Assembly (NCBI RefSeq): GCF_023074055.1
Contig: NZ_JADPKR010000002.1
Span: 124,001-188,000 of the forward strand
Direction of reading: 5' to 3'
From: Bradyrhizobium sp. 141
Lineage (GTDB): Bacteria; Pseudomonadota; Alphaproteobacteria; Rhizobiales; Xanthobacteraceae
DNA: 64,000 nt
The notes under the pieces are model-generated. The model was not told where the DNA came from, searched no databases, and saw only the letters and a program-made list of their open reading frames with translations. The translations under genes were made by a program, and so were the position numbers. Shown here piece by piece: positions 1 to 10,333 of this stretch. Numbering within the stretch: the first letter of the stretch is position 1; every line of letters starts with the position of its first letter.

Positions 1-59
1 CCAGTGCCCAGGCCGCCAGTGTCCCGACCCTCGGTGCCGGGCGGTCGGTGCCGGCGACG

Positions 60-704
60 TCAATTCATCCCGATTTCCACCGCGATCCTGATCAGGTCGG
101 AATGGTTCTTGGCCCCTAACTTCTGCTTGAGCAGAGACGTGGTGTTGGCGACCGTCTTGTAGGAGATGCCGAGCGCCTCGGCGACTTCCACGATCTTGTC
201 GCCGCGTCCGAGCAGGCGAAGAATTTCGAGTTCCCGCGGCGTCATCTGCGAGGCCGGGTTGGCCTTGATCGCCGCGCCGGAAAACGTCACGGCTTCCGCG
301 AGCTGCGGTGAGATGAAATTGTCGCCTGCGACCACCTTGCGCACCGCTTTCAGCAGGATCCTGGGATCGTCGCCCTTGGAGACATAGCCCTGCGCCCCGA
401 GTTCGACTGCCCGCACCACGAAGGCCGGATCGTCGTTCATGCTGAACATGATGATCTTGGCGTCGGGATCGTCCTTGCGGATGCGTCGCATCAGCTCGAA
501 GCCCGAGACATCGGGCAGGCTGATATCGATCACAGTGACGTCGGGCCGCTTGCTGACATAGGCGCGATGCCCGGATTTGGCGTCCGTCGCCTCGTCGATA
601 CGGATCGAATGGTCCGAAGCGAACAGAGTGCGGCAACCGGACAGCACCACGGGATGGTCATCGACGATCAGGACCCGGGTCCCCGGCTTGGCGGTATCTT
701 GCAT
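60..704 (-). CDS. NarL/FixJ-family two-component response regulator
   Basis: A 214-residue cytoplasmic DNA-binding regulator. The receiver domain covers about residues 10-125, with the acidic pair Asp15/Asp16, the predicted phosphoacceptor Asp60 (motif VIDISLP), Ser88 and Lys110. A LuxR-type helix-turn-helix follows at about 152-214 (TPRELEILRLLGRGD, then a recognition helix near 181-196). Length and domain order are normal for the family. It is transcribed away from the histidine kinase that starts 63 bp upstream, so the two are probably a cognate pair, which is inference from position. Target genes cannot be told from the sequence. Confidence 0.93.
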   Translation of the reverse strand: MQDTAKPGTRVLIVDDHPVVLSGCRTLFASDHSIRIDEATDAKSGHRAYVSKRPDVTVIDISLPDVSGFELMRRIRKDDPDAKIIMFSMNDDPAFVVRAVELGAQGYVSKGDDPRILLKAVRKVVAGDNFISPQLAEAVTFSGAAIKANPASQMTPRELEILRLLGRGDKIVEVAEALGISYKTVANTTSLLKQKLGAKNHSDLIRIAVEIGMN

Positions 705-767
705 CGCGCACTCGCTTTTTTTGACTCATAAACCGGCGGGAACAAATGGAAAGAGCAAATCCCGCCG

Positions 768-2129
768 ATGCGCGTTAGAATTGACCTAATGTGGCAACGA
801 CTCTCGTTCAGAACGCAACTGTTTCTTCCGCTCGGCGCGAGCTTTCTCGCAGCCCTGATCCTGGGCGGGGTGCTGCTCCAGATATTCGCAACCAGCCAGT
901 TGGCCGACGAGAACGAGCCCGCTCGACGTTCGACCCGAACGATCGCCACCGCACTCAACAACACTTTGCGCGCGTCGGACGATCCGCAGAAGATGCTTGA
1001 CGCCTTTGTCCAATCCTTGACCACCTCCTCGGACATCCAATTCCGTTCCGCGGAAGGCGCGCCTGTGCCTTCGCCAAAGAACGACACGCGCAACCTGCAA
1101 GGGGTGCCGCAGTGGTTCGTCAACCTGCTTATGCTACCGGGCACGGACGTTGCGGCCCCGGTGCTGATCGATGGCAGACGTATCGGCGATATCGTGTTCC
1201 TGCCGGACCTCTCGGCCGACCTGTTCGAGAAATGGATCGGCTTCCTGGCCCTGACCAGCCTCGTCGCCGTGCTGACGGTGCTCACTGGAATCATCGCCTA
1301 CGTCTTCGCGGGATCGGCCCTGCATCCCCTGCAACATCTCGGTGAAGGCCTGACACGGATGCGGCGCGGCGACTACGCAACGCCGATCCCGGTCGGAGGG
1401 CCGCCGGAGATTCGGCAGAGCTGTGCGGAAGCAAATGCGCTGGCTGCTACGCTTGCACAATTGAGCCAGGACAATCGCGATCTGATGCACCGCCTGGTGT
1501 CGCTCCAGGATGACGAGCGGCGTGATCTCGCCCGCGAATTGCATGATGAGCTCGGACCGCTGCTGTTCAGCATCCGCGCCGGTACGATCGCGTTGGTCGA
1601 CGCCTCACCGCCGGTGGGAAATCTCGGCAACCCGGCCCAGCAGGTGCTGCAATCGGTCGAGGCACTCCAGCAGACCAACCGCCGCATCCTGGATCGGCTG
1701 CGGCCGCTCTACATCGAGGAGCTGGGCCTTGCGACCAGCGTGCAGACGCTGCTCCGGAACTTTCGCAAGCAGGCACCGCATATCGTCCTGACGGATACGA
1801 TCGATCCGGATCTCAACGTGATAGACGGGCCGCTGGCCCGGACCGTCTATCGCGTGATCCAGGAGGCCTTGACCAACGTGCTGCGCCACGCCAAGGCCAG
1901 CAGCGCCCATGTCCAGGCGACCGTCAGCAGTGAGGCGCTCGTCATCGAGATCTCCGACGACGGCGGCGGCTTCCCCGCCGACAATGTCTTCGGCCGTGGC
2001 CTGACCGGCATGCATGAGCGCGTGCGCGCGCTCAGCGGATCGCTGTCACTGCTGCGCGCGGATGAGCGAACCTATGTCCGCTGTCGCCTTCCGGCCGAAC
2101 CGGCACGCGAGGAGCCGGTCGGCGGCTAA
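768..2129 (+). CDS. Sensor histidine kinase, HisKA_3 (NarX/UhpB/LiaS) type
   Basis: A 453-residue membrane kinase. A transmembrane segment at about 18-42 and another at about 157-182 flank a roughly 110-residue periplasmic sensor region. A HAMP-like linker follows (about 180-235), then the HisKA_3 dimerisation helix with phospho-His259 in DLARELHDELGPL, then an ATPase domain (Asn in the N box EALTNVLRHAK, G1 box DDGGGF, and GLTGMHERV). This kinase class partners NarL-type regulators, and one lies divergently next door. An in-frame ATG at 789 is an alternative start. The stop overlaps the converging SnoaL-like gene by 4 bp. Confidence 0.92.
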   Translation: MRVRIDLMWQRLSFRTQLFLPLGASFLAALILGGVLLQIFATSQLADENEPARRSTRTIATALNNTLRASDDPQKMLDAFVQSLTTSSDIQFRSAEGAPVPSPKNDTRNLQGVPQWFVNLLMLPGTDVAAPVLIDGRRIGDIVFLPDLSADLFEKWIGFLALTSLVAVLTVLTGIIAYVFAGSALHPLQHLGEGLTRMRRGDYATPIPVGGPPEIRQSCAEANALAATLAQLSQDNRDLMHRLVSLQDDERRDLARELHDELGPLLFSIRAGTIALVDASPPVGNLGNPAQQVLQSVEALQQTNRRILDRLRPLYIEELGLATSVQTLLRNFRKQAPHIVLTDTIDPDLNVIDGPLARTVYRVIQEALTNVLRHAKASSAHVQATVSSEALVIEISDDGGGFPADNVFGRGLTGMHERVRALSGSLSLLRADERTYVRCRLPAEPAREEPVGG

Positions 2130-2494
2130 CATGCACAACAGCCGTCGTGCGCGTGCTGTCGCGCCGGCTCGCACAGCGTGCTGCGGATCTTGCCTTCCGG
2201 GCTGAAGCAAAACGAGGCGCGAATGCGTAGCGCGCCGGCGACGGAATATTCGAGATCAACGCCATGGGGCACCGGGCGGATCTCCTCCAGCCCGAAACCC
2301 GCCAAGGAGAACGCACTGAGCCGCGGCTGCCAATAGGCCTCGAGCTCGCTCCGGCCGCGATAGCGCTGCGCGCCGTTACACGTGCATTCGAGCTGGGCAT
2401 CGTCCGCATAGAGGTCGAGCAACGTCGTGAGGTCGCCTTTCCGGCAGGCGTCCACCCAGTCGACGACAATTCCCATCTGATCGAAATCGCTCAC
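2126..2494 (-). CDS. SnoaL/NTF2-like domain protein
   Basis: About 122 residues of an NTF2-like (SnoaL) cone fold: an N-terminal helix pair (VVDWVDACRKGDLTTLLDLY), the characteristic Asp-Asp turn (ADDAQLEC), a YRGRSELEAYW segment and a C-terminal beta sheet. Such proteins are small isomerases, hydrolases or binding proteins; the substrate is not predictable. The chosen GTG start at 2494 is preceded by AGGA at good spacing; a GTG ten codons upstream (2524) is also open. The C-terminus is unusually rich in His and Cys (HAHDGCCAC), which could bind a metal. The 3' end overlaps the histidine kinase stop by 4 bp. Confidence 0.75.
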   Translation of the reverse strand: MSDFDQMGIVVDWVDACRKGDLTTLLDLYADDAQLECTCNGAQRYRGRSELEAYWQPRLSAFSLAGFGLEEIRPVPHGVDLEYSVAGALRIRASFCFSPEGKIRSTLCEPARQHAHDGCCAC

Positions 2495-2611
2495 GCCGCA
2501 ATCCTGTCTGCCGCGGGAAACCACAGGCGGCTTAGGACCACACTCGTGAATGTGCGCTGAATAATAAACCCCGGGCGATACCGGGTTCCCCTCGGGGGAC
2601 CGTCGACGAGC

Positions 2612-3364
2612 TTAGCTCTGCCGCCGGCCCCTTGCCCACACCGCGAAGGCGATCAGCACGGCGCCTGCGAGCGTGAACCAGGTGATGGCATATTGCAGGT
2701 GATCGTCCTTCAGATGCACGTCGAGGGGCCCCGGGCGCGGAATGCCGTTCTCGGGCGCCGGCTGTTCGAGATCGACATAGAACGGCGCAACCGCGCCCCA
2801 GCCGAGCGCGCCTGCGATTGCCAGTTGATCGCGCACGAACCAGAGCCGCTTGTCGCGATTCTCTGCGGGCGTCAGCCAGCCGGACGGCTCGGGAAAGCGC
2901 AGATAACCGGTGAGCGCGACCGGCTGCCCGGTGACAAGCTTCTTCACCGCGCGATCCTCGACGCTACGGTCCTGCATGGTGTTCTCGACGAAGCCCGCAT
3001 CGATCACGACCGTCTCGCCGCTGGGAAGCCGCGCCGGCAGGAACGCCCAGGTGCCCGGGCCGGAGGCGTCCCTGCGCACCGCGGAGCCGGAGGAATAGAC
3101 CATCGCATCGGGCAGGGCTGCGTAGGTCGCGGTGAAGCTGACGCGGCGGAATTCATCGCGCGCGGGATTGAGTGCAGCCCATTGCGCCGGCGGCGGCAGC
3201 GCGACGGGCGCCTCGGCCAGACGCTCGGTGAGCGCCGCGATCAGCTCGTGCTTGGCCGTTCGCCGCTGCAATTGCCAGGCGCCCAGGGCGACGAAGACGG
3301 CCGTCAGGAACAGCGTGAACAGCGCGAAGCCGGCCACGCGGGGCTTGCGTGCAGGCTCGTTCAT
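2612..3364 (-). CDS. SURF1 family cytochrome c oxidase assembly protein
   Basis: A 250-residue inner-membrane protein with the SURF1 layout: a transmembrane helix at about 12-32 (FALFTLFLTAVFVALGAWQL, ending in the conserved GxWQLxR motif), a large periplasmic domain, and a second helix near the C-terminus (YAITWFTLAGAVLIAFAVWA). SURF1 proteins help insert or deliver heme a to subunit I of aa3 oxidases. It is the last gene of the oxidase operon. The ATG at 3364 shares the tetranucleotide ATGA with the stop of the DUF983 gene, so translational coupling is likely. The frame stays open upstream but only as out-of-family sequence inside the DUF983 gene. Confidence 0.93.
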   Translation of the reverse strand: MNEPARKPRVAGFALFTLFLTAVFVALGAWQLQRRTAKHELIAALTERLAEAPVALPPPAQWAALNPARDEFRRVSFTATYAALPDAMVYSSGSAVRRDASGPGTWAFLPARLPSGETVVIDAGFVENTMQDRSVEDRAVKKLVTGQPVALTGYLRFPEPSGWLTPAENRDKRLWFVRDQLAIAGALGWGAVAPFYVDLEQPAPENGIPRPGPLDVHLKDDHLQYAITWFTLAGAVLIAFAVWARGRRQS

Positions 3365-3762
3365 TTCGCGCGGTCGACCAACCGGCCCGGCGCCGCCTTG
3401 TGGTGGAATTGCAGCGCGATCAGCAGCGACTTCATCGCACGCAGCGGCAAGAGCGTGGTGGCCAGGATCAGCGGCAACCACAGCGCCGCATGCAGCCAGT
3501 ACGGCGGCTGGTATTTGACCTCGACGATGAGTGCGGCCGCAACAACGATCCCACCGGCCAGCATGATGATGAAGATCGCCGGACCGTCCCCGGTATCGAT
3601 GAAGGCGAAGTCGAGACCGCAGCGGTCGCAGGCGGGCGCGAGCGTCAGGAAGCCCGCATAGAGCTTGCCCTGGCCGCAGCGCGGGCATCTGCAGGCAAGT
3701 CCGCGCAGCGCGCTTTGCAGGACGGTGGTTTCGGGCTCGGATTTGCCGGCGGTGTCGTTCAT
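3361..3762 (-). CDS. DUF983 family zinc-ribbon membrane protein
   Basis: 133 residues from the ATG at 3762. The N-terminal half carries two CxxC knuckles (CRCPRCGQGKLY and CDRCGLDF) that look like a zinc ribbon. Two hydrophobic helices follow (AIFIIMLAGGIVVAAALIV and a second in LWLPLILATTLLPL). DUF983 genes are commonly found in oxidase clusters of alphaproteobacteria between subunit III and SURF1, as here. A role in heme or copper handling is inferred from position only. The stop overlaps the SURF1 start by 4 bp. Confidence 0.88.
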   Translation of the reverse strand: MNDTAGKSEPETTVLQSALRGLACRCPRCGQGKLYAGFLTLAPACDRCGLDFAFIDTGDGPAIFIIMLAGGIVVAAALIVEVKYQPPYWLHAALWLPLILATTLLPLRAMKSLLIALQFHHKAAPGRLVDRAK

Positions 3763-3814
3763 GATGGCGGACTCTATCACAGTTTCCGCCGAAGCTTCCG
3801 GCGGCCCAAAAGCG

Positions 3815-3840
3815 AAAGGGCGGCCCTGCGGCCGCCCTTT
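3815..3840 (-). terminator. Hairpin downstream of coxC
   Basis: A perfect 10-bp stem, AAAGGGCGGC and GCCGCCCTTT, with a 6-base loop lies about 20 bp beyond the coxC stop and upstream of the DUF983 gene. In the minus-strand direction the stem ends in TTT and is followed by CGCTTTT. It resembles an intrinsic terminator or an mRNA-stabilising hairpin. DUF983 and SURF1 lie beyond it, so read-through or a separate promoter is needed. Confidence 0.65.
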
Positions 3841-3859
3841 CTGATCGATTGCTCGCGGC

Positions 3860-4756
3860 TCAGTGCGCGCCGTGGGCCATGGTCTCGGCGCCGTGTCCCC
3901 AGACGTAGATGCAGAGGAACAGGAACAGCCAGACCACGTCGACGAAGTGCCAGTACCAGGCGGCGAACTCGAAGCCGAGGTGCTGCTTCGGCGTGAAGTG
4001 GCCCGCATAGGCGCGGATCAGGCACACCAGCAGGAAAATGGTGCCGACCAGCACATGGAAGCCGTGGAAGCCGGTCGCCATGAAGAAGGTCGCGCCGTAG
4101 ACGTTACCGCCGAACGAGAACGCCGCGTGGCCGTACTCATAGGCCTGCACGCAGGTGAACAGCGCGCCGAGCACGACGGTGAGGATCAGGCCATACTTCA
4201 GACCCTGGCGATCGTTCTCGAGCAACGCGTGGTGCGCCCAGGTCACGGTGGTGCCCGAGGTGAGCAGGATCAGCGTGTTGAGGAGCGGCAGATGCCAGGG
4301 ATCGAAGGTCTCGATGCCGTGCGGCGGCCAGGTGCCCGGCACGGCGCAGGCGCCGGCCTGAGTGCCGAGGCCGCAGCCGAACACGGCATCGCGGGTGGCG
4401 TGGACGGCGTCGGCCGGAAACAGCGCCGCGTTGAAATAGGCCCAGAACCAGGCGACGAAGAACATCACCTCGGAGGCAATGAACAGGATCATGCCGTAGC
4501 GGTGATGCAGCTGCACGACGCGGGTGTGGTCGCCCTTGTATTGGGCTTCCTTGATCACGTCGCCCCACCAGCTCGCCATGGTGTAGAGCACGCCCACGGT
4601 GCCGACGCCGAACACGATCGGCGCGGCCGAGAACATGTGATGCATCCAGGCGATCGCGCCGACCGCCATGATGAAGGCCGAGAGCGAACCGACGGCCGGC
4701 CACGGAGAGGGATCGACCAGGTGATAGTCGTGATGCTTGGTGTGCGCCGTTGCCAT
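3860..4756 (-). CDS. coxC: Cytochrome c oxidase subunit III
   Basis: 298 residues, normal length for alphaproteobacterial aa3 subunit III (CtaE). Seven transmembrane helices are visible, with family motifs in [22 protein letters not shown] (shown in parts: the conserved Glu of SEVMFF), [22 protein letters not shown] and the C-terminal [13 protein letters not shown]. It is a core structural subunit of the proton-pumping oxidase in the inner membrane. It lies 79 bp after ctaG on the same strand, and that gap holds a small GTGCC/GGCAC hairpin at 4780-4794. The ATG at 4756 is preceded by GAGAGAG. Confidence 0.97.
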   Translation of the reverse strand: MATAHTKHHDYHLVDPSPWPAVGSLSAFIMAVGAIAWMHHMFSAAPIVFGVGTVGVLYTMASWWGDVIKEAQYKGDHTRVVQLHHRYGMILFIASEVMFFVAWFWAYFNAALFPADAVHATRDAVFGCGLGTQAGACAVPGTWPPHGIETFDPWHLPLLNTLILLTSGTTVTWAHHALLENDRQGLKYGLILTVVLGALFTCVQAYEYGHAAFSFGGNVYGATFFMATGFHGFHVLVGTIFLLVCLIRAYAGHFTPKQHLGFEFAAWYWHFVDVVWLFLFLCIYVWGHGAETMAHGAH

Positions 4757-4835
4757 TTGCGGTCTCTCTCCTCAATCCCGTGCCTATCAGGCACTTATCC
4801 CCTCGTTTCCGACCTCCTGGGCGCGAGCCCGGCGA

Positions 4836-5486
4836 TCAGAGATTTCCCTTGCGTTTGTCGTCTTCGCCCGATGCCAGCGGTTTCACCACCGGATCCTTCA
4901 CCGGATAGAAGGTGTAGGACAGCGTGATCGTGTTCAGCCCGTCGTTCTCGTGGTCGCTGGCGATCGAGGGATCGACGTAGAACACGACCGGCATCTCGCG
5001 CTTCTCGCCGGGCGCCATGGTTTGCTCGGTGAAGCAGAAGCAGTTGATCTTCTGGAAATAGGAGCCGACCGTCAGCGGCGCGACATTGTAGGCGGCCTGC
5101 CCGGCCGTGGTGCGCGCGGCCTGGTTGGTCACGGTGTAGAAGACGGTCGTGACCTCTCCGATATTGACCTCGATCTCGTTCTGCTCCGGCTCGAATTTCC
5201 AGGGCAGGCCGGGCGCGACATTGGAATCGAAGCGCACCGAGATCTTCCGCGCGATCGGGCCGGTGGCCGGCGCGGAGGTCGCAACCTGGGTCGTGCCGTT
5301 GAAACCGGTGGCGCGGCAGAACCAGTTGTAGAACGGCACCGCCGCGTAGGAGGCACCGACCATTAGCGCAACCACGCCGCCGCAGATCGAGGCGACCAGC
5401 GCGTCGCGGCCAAGGCCCTTAAAAGGCCCACGCCCCTTGCTGGCCGTCCGGCTCCGATTCCGCGATATGGTCGGCTCGTGATCCAT
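4836..5486 (-). CDS. ctaG: Cytochrome c oxidase assembly protein CtaG/Cox11
   Basis: 216 residues: a short cytoplasmic tail, one transmembrane helix at about 30-50 ([20 protein letters not shown]), then a periplasmic immunoglobulin-like domain. The copper-binding CFCF motif ([10 protein letters not shown]) is present, and the conserved [13 protein letters not shown] follows the helix. Cox11 proteins deliver copper to the CuB site of subunit I. The start lies 5 bp after the stop of the small CoxF-like gene, consistent with tight operon packing. Confidence 0.96.
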   Translation of the reverse strand: MDHEPTISRNRSRTASKGRGPFKGLGRDALVASICGGVVALMVGASYAAVPFYNWFCRATGFNGTTQVATSAPATGPIARKISVRFDSNVAPGLPWKFEPEQNEIEVNIGEVTTVFYTVTNQAARTTAGQAAYNVAPLTVGSYFQKINCFCFTEQTMAPGEKREMPVVFYVDPSIASDHENDGLNTITLSYTFYPVKDPVVKPLASGEDDKRKGNL

Positions 5487-5491
5487 GTTTC

Positions 5492-5668
5492 CTACATCGG
5501 CCGCACGAGAACTGCCGGTCCCTTGACCATGGTGACGGCGAAGAACAGCACCACGAGCACGCCGAGCGCCAAGGCAATGGCAATGGAGCGCTGACGACGG
5601 CTCTTCTTCTGCGCCTCGGTGAGGACGATTCCGTCTGTCTCAGGTTTGTCGGCCATCGCTGTGATCAT
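5492..5668 (-). CDS. Small single-helix membrane protein of the cox operon (CoxF-like)
   Basis: A 58-residue protein: a charged, basic N-terminus ([10 protein letters not shown]), one hydrophobic helix ([20 protein letters not shown]) and a short tail. Small proteins of this kind sit between cyoE and ctaG in many alphaproteobacterial aa3 clusters and are named CoxF or left hypothetical. The ATG at 5668 overlaps the cyoE stop as ATGA; a second in-frame ATG at 5656 (MADKPETDG) is an alternative start. Its function, probably in oxidase assembly or stability, is inferred from position. Confidence 0.85.
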   Translation of the reverse strand: MITAMADKPETDGIVLTEAQKKSRRQRSIAIALALGVLVVLFFAVTMVKGPAVLVRPM

Positions 5669-6609
5669 GCGCCCCCAACCATCGGAGCCAGTGCCCGGAA
5701 CACGACCTCGGCCAGCAGGGTCGCGAACAGCGCGAACAGATAGAGGATCGAGAAGGCAAACAGCTTGCGGGTCGCGCGCAGCGATTGGCTGCGCTCGCGG
5801 CGCACATAGACGTTGATCGCGAGCACCAGCATGCCGGCCCCCAGGATCAGCGAGACGATGCCGTAGACGGCGTCGAAATAACCGAGCGCCCAGGGCGCAG
5901 CGGCGACCGCGATCAGCACGATGGTGTAGAGCAGGATCTGCAGACGCGTCGCATCGGGACCGGCGACGTTGGGCAGCATCGGAATGCCGGCGCGCGCGTA
6001 GTCGTCGGAGCGGAACAGCGCCAGCGCCCAGAAGTGCGGCGGCGTCCAGAAGAAGATGATGGCGAACAGCAGCAGCGGCTCGACGTCGACGGTGCCCGTC
6101 ACGGCGGCCCAGGCCACCACCGGCGGCAGCGCGCCGGCCGCGCCGCCGATGACGATGTTCTGCGCGGTCCAGCGCTTCAGCCACATCGTGTAGATCACGA
6201 CGTAGAAGAAGATGGTGAAGGCGAGCAGCGCGCCCGCGATCCAGTTGACGAGGATGCCGAGCGTCATCACCGAGAAGAAGGACAGCGTCATGCCGAACGC
6301 CATCGCCTCGGGTCGGGTGATGCGGCCACGCGGGATCGGCCGGTTCGCCGTGCGCGACATTTTTGCGTCGATGTCGCCTTCGAGCGCCATGTTGAGCGCG
6401 CCGGAGGCGCCGGCGCCGACCGCGATGCAGAGCAGCGAGGTAAACGCGAGCACGGGATGGAAGTGTCCCGGCGCCATCGCCATCCCGACCAGCGCGGTGA
6501 AGATCACCAGCGACATCACCCGCGGCTTCAGAAGCGCGATGTAGTCGCCGACCTCCGCCTCGGAGATGCGGGGATTGATGTCGAGGGCGTTGTGGTCGAG
6601 GACGGACAC
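5665..6609 (-). CDS. cyoE: Protoheme IX farnesyltransferase (heme O synthase)
   Basis: About 314 residues of the UbiA prenyltransferase family (CtaB/CyoE). It converts heme B to heme O by adding a farnesyl group, the first step to heme A. Multiple transmembrane helices begin at about residue 25 ([18 protein letters not shown]). The family signature is present in [19 protein letters not shown], where the Asp residues bind Mg-diphosphate, and in the second loop [18 protein letters not shown] prefer the GTG at 6609 (9 bases after GAAGCGAG); a TTG three codons upstream also keeps the frame. It overlaps the CoxF-like start by 4 bp. Confidence 0.95.
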   Translation of the reverse strand: MSVLDHNALDINPRISEAEVGDYIALLKPRVMSLVIFTALVGMAMAPGHFHPVLAFTSLLCIAVGAGASGALNMALEGDIDAKMSRTANRPIPRGRITRPEAMAFGMTLSFFSVMTLGILVNWIAGALLAFTIFFYVVIYTMWLKRWTAQNIVIGGAAGALPPVVAWAAVTGTVDVEPLLLFAIIFFWTPPHFWALALFRSDDYARAGIPMLPNVAGPDATRLQILLYTIVLIAVAAAPWALGYFDAVYGIVSLILGAGMLVLAINVYVRRERSQSLRATRKLFAFSILYLFALFATLLAEVVFRALAPMVGGA

Positions 6610-6635
6610 TAAATTCAACTCGCTTCGTTATAGAG

Positions 6636-6662
6636 CCGCGGCGCCCGTCATGGGCGCCGCGG
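6636..6662 (-). other. GC-rich intercistronic hairpin between ctaD and cyoE
   Basis: A perfect 11-bp stem, CCGCGGCGCCC and GGGCGCCGCGG, with a 5-base loop fills most of the gap between the ctaD stop (6671) and the cyoE start. There is no T-run, so it looks like an mRNA processing or stabilising structure more than a terminator. Confidence 0.7.
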
Positions 6663-6670
6663 GAGATTGC

Positions 6671-8338
<1,668 letters not shown>

Positions 8339-8368
8339 TTATGTCGCTTTGAGTCCCTCAAGCCGTGC

Positions 8369-8389
8369 CCCGACGCTTACTGCGTCGGG
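8369..8389 (-). other. Hairpin at the coxB stop codon
   Basis: CCCGACGC and GCGTCGGG form an 8-bp GC stem around a 5-base loop that contains the coxB stop codon (TAA at 8379-8377). Together with the stronger hairpin after ctaD, it suggests segmental control of mRNA decay or partial termination in the oxidase operon. There is no U-tract. Confidence 0.55.
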
Positions 8390-9216
8390 CCGGCCGCGGA
8401 GGCGTAGGTGCTGGTGCCGCCGCTCGCATATTTCTTCTTCGCCGTTTCAACCCAGGAGGCGAATTCCTGGTCCTCCACGACGCGAATCGCGATCGGCATG
8501 AAGGCGTGGTCCTTGCCGCAGAGCTCCGAGCACTGGCCGTAGAACATGCCGGTCTTGGTGGCCTTGAACCACGTCTCGTTCAGCCGCCCCGGAATGGCGT
8601 CGATCTTGACGCCGAAAGCCGGCAGCGCGAAGGCGTGGATGACGTCGGCGCCGGTGACCTGGACACGAATCACCTTGTTGACCGGCACCACCATCTCGTT
8701 GTCGACGCCGAGCAGGCGGGGCTGCTTGTCCTGCGCCATCAGCGAGTCGAACTCGAACTTGCCGTTATCGGGATAGGCATAGGACCAGTACCACTGCTTG
8801 CCGGTCGCCTTGATGGTGATATCCGCCTTCGGCACGTCGAGCTCGAGGAACAGAAGCCGGAACGACGGCACCGAGATGCCGACCAGGATCAGCACCGGAA
8901 CCAGCGTCCAGGCCACTTCGATCAGCGTGTTGTGGGTGGTGCGCGACGGCACCGGATTGGCCCGCGCGTTGAACTTGACGACCACGACCACGAGCAGCGC
9001 CAGGACGAACAGCGTGATCAGCGTGATCAGCACAAACAGGAAGTTGTGGAACCAGATGATGTTGTCCATCACCGGGGAAGCGGATTGCTGGAGCGTCCAC
9101 TCCCACGGCGCCGGTTGCCCGAGCTCGGCGGACGCCACACCGCCCGTCGCCAGCGTCAGACCCGCCACGGCCAATCCCAGCAACTGCCGGCCCATCCGGC
9201 CCATCGACATCCTCAT
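8377..9216 (-). CDS. coxB: Cytochrome c oxidase subunit II (aa3)
   Basis: 279 residues (CtaC). An N-terminal signal peptide (LLGLAVAGLTLATGGVASA) precedes two transmembrane helices (ILWF-type hairpin: NFLFVLITLITLFVLALLVV and LVPVLILVGISVPSFRLLF). The periplasmic cupredoxin domain carries the CuA motif GQCSELCGKDHAFMPI, with both Cys residues, Glu, His and Met, and the aromatic patch GKQWYWSYAYPD for cytochrome c electron entry. It is the first gene of the oxidase operon. ATG 9216 has AAGGGGAG about 10 bases upstream. Confidence 0.97.
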   Translation of the reverse strand: MRMSMGRMGRQLLGLAVAGLTLATGGVASAELGQPAPWEWTLQQSASPVMDNIIWFHNFLFVLITLITLFVLALLVVVVVKFNARANPVPSRTTHNTLIEVAWTLVPVLILVGISVPSFRLLFLELDVPKADITIKATGKQWYWSYAYPDNGKFEFDSLMAQDKQPRLLGVDNEMVVPVNKVIRVQVTGADVIHAFALPAFGVKIDAIPGRLNETWFKATKTGMFYGQCSELCGKDHAFMPIAIRVVEDQEFASWVETAKKKYASGGTSTYASAAGPTQ

Positions 9217-9677
9217 GCCGTTCGCGCTCCCCTTACGAAATCACCCCAGGTGCGCCGCCCTATGTCCGGGAGACGCTTATTCGATCCGCCCGCCTGACAA
9301 ACCGCCGCGCAAGAATACCTCTAAGAGGAATTGGGGCCAGATCGCTAGAACGCCGAAATCAAGCCTCTCAAACCATAATTCTTGATCTATCGCAATGCAG
9401 TCTTGAGCCTGATCTGCCAGCGATCACCCGCAGGATATTTCCTAGTAAGATCAGACAAAAATACCGTTTCCCGGGATGCCGCCGCTTGACAGCGGAATTG
9501 CCCGCGTTAGGCACTGGCAGGTGGCCGCGCAGGAACCTGATTCGTGCGGGCGGCGGCGGCGCGGGGCGGCGTAGAATTTGCTTGGGAATCGCCTTCAAGA
9601 CGCCGTCATTCCCGTATCAGTCCGCCAGATCAGTCCGCCAAGCGCGAGCGACCCAGGCGAGCAGAGGTACCGACCCG
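9217..9677. promoter_or_regulatory. Divergent upstream region of the cox operon and the IalB-like gene
   Basis: 461 bp without a convincing gene between divergent coxB and the IalB-like gene, so it must hold both promoters. At 9382-9395 there is TTG-N8-CAA (TTGATCTATCGCAA), which matches the core of FNR/FixK-type boxes on the left half but only partly on the right. I could not place confident -35/-10 pairs. Confidence 0.45.
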
Positions 9678-10223
9678 ATGGGGCTTTCGAAATCGATGGC
9701 ACGGCCGGCTACAAGGCAGCTTGAGCGCCTCCCGGCACTGGTCGGCCTGCTGGCTGCGATCGTCCTTCTGGCACTTCCTGGCCTTGCCCATGCGCAGGGC
9801 GCGGTCCGCTCCGTGCATGGCGACTGGCAGATTCGCTGCGACACCCCGCCGGGCGCCCAGACCGAGCAATGCGCCCTAATCCAGAGCGTGGTGGCGGAAG
9901 ACCGCTCCAATGCCGGCCTGACCGTGATCGTGCTCAAGACCGCCGACCAGAAGAGCCGCCTGATGCGCGTGGTCGCGCCCCTGGGGGTCCTGCTGCCCTC
10001 CGGTCTCGGCCTCAAGCTCGACAACCAGGACGTCGGCCGCGCCGGATTCGTCCGCTGCCTGCCCAATGGCTGCGTTGCCGAGGTCGTCATGGACGACAAG
10101 CTGCTCGGCCAGCTCCGCACCGCCAAGACCGCCACCTTCATCATCTTCGAGACACCGGAAGAAGGCATCGGCTTCCCGCTCAGCCTGAACGGGCTCGGCG
10201 AGGGCTATGACAAGCTGCCGTAG
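9678..10223 (+). CDS. Invasion-associated locus B (IalB) family periplasmic protein
   Basis: 181 residues from ATG 9678. A signal peptide is clear (LVGLLAAIVLLALPGLAHAQG), followed by the IalB-family domain with its opening HGDWQIRCDT and paired cysteines (RC...EQC and VRCLPNGC), and a conserved FETPEEGIGFPLSLNG end. The family is common in Rhizobiales as periplasmic proteins of poorly defined function; the invasion role comes from Bartonella and should not be assumed here. The frame is open upstream to 9486, but that segment has no signal peptide, and AGAGG lies upstream of 9678. Confidence 0.88.
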   Translation: MGLSKSMARPATRQLERLPALVGLLAAIVLLALPGLAHAQGAVRSVHGDWQIRCDTPPGAQTEQCALIQSVVAEDRSNAGLTVIVLKTADQKSRLMRVVAPLGVLLPSGLGLKLDNQDVGRAGFVRCLPNGCVAEVVMDDKLLGQLRTAKTATFIIFETPEEGIGFPLSLNGLGEGYDKLP

Positions 10224-10333
10224 GGACTGGCGCGCAGCGAACCTATTGTTTCCGTAATGTGAGGCTTAGCGCTCTCGCGGAACCGGTCCGAAACCATTAT
10301 CTTGCCCCACATCTTCCGCTAATGGACGGACGC

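Noticed and set aside
1..59. Feature at the left edge downstream of the response regulator
   Set aside because: Only short GGTGCCGG-type direct repeats are visible and the fragment is too short to interpret.
9486..9677. N-terminal extension of the IalB-like protein
   Set aside because: It would bury the signal peptide more than 60 residues inside the protein.
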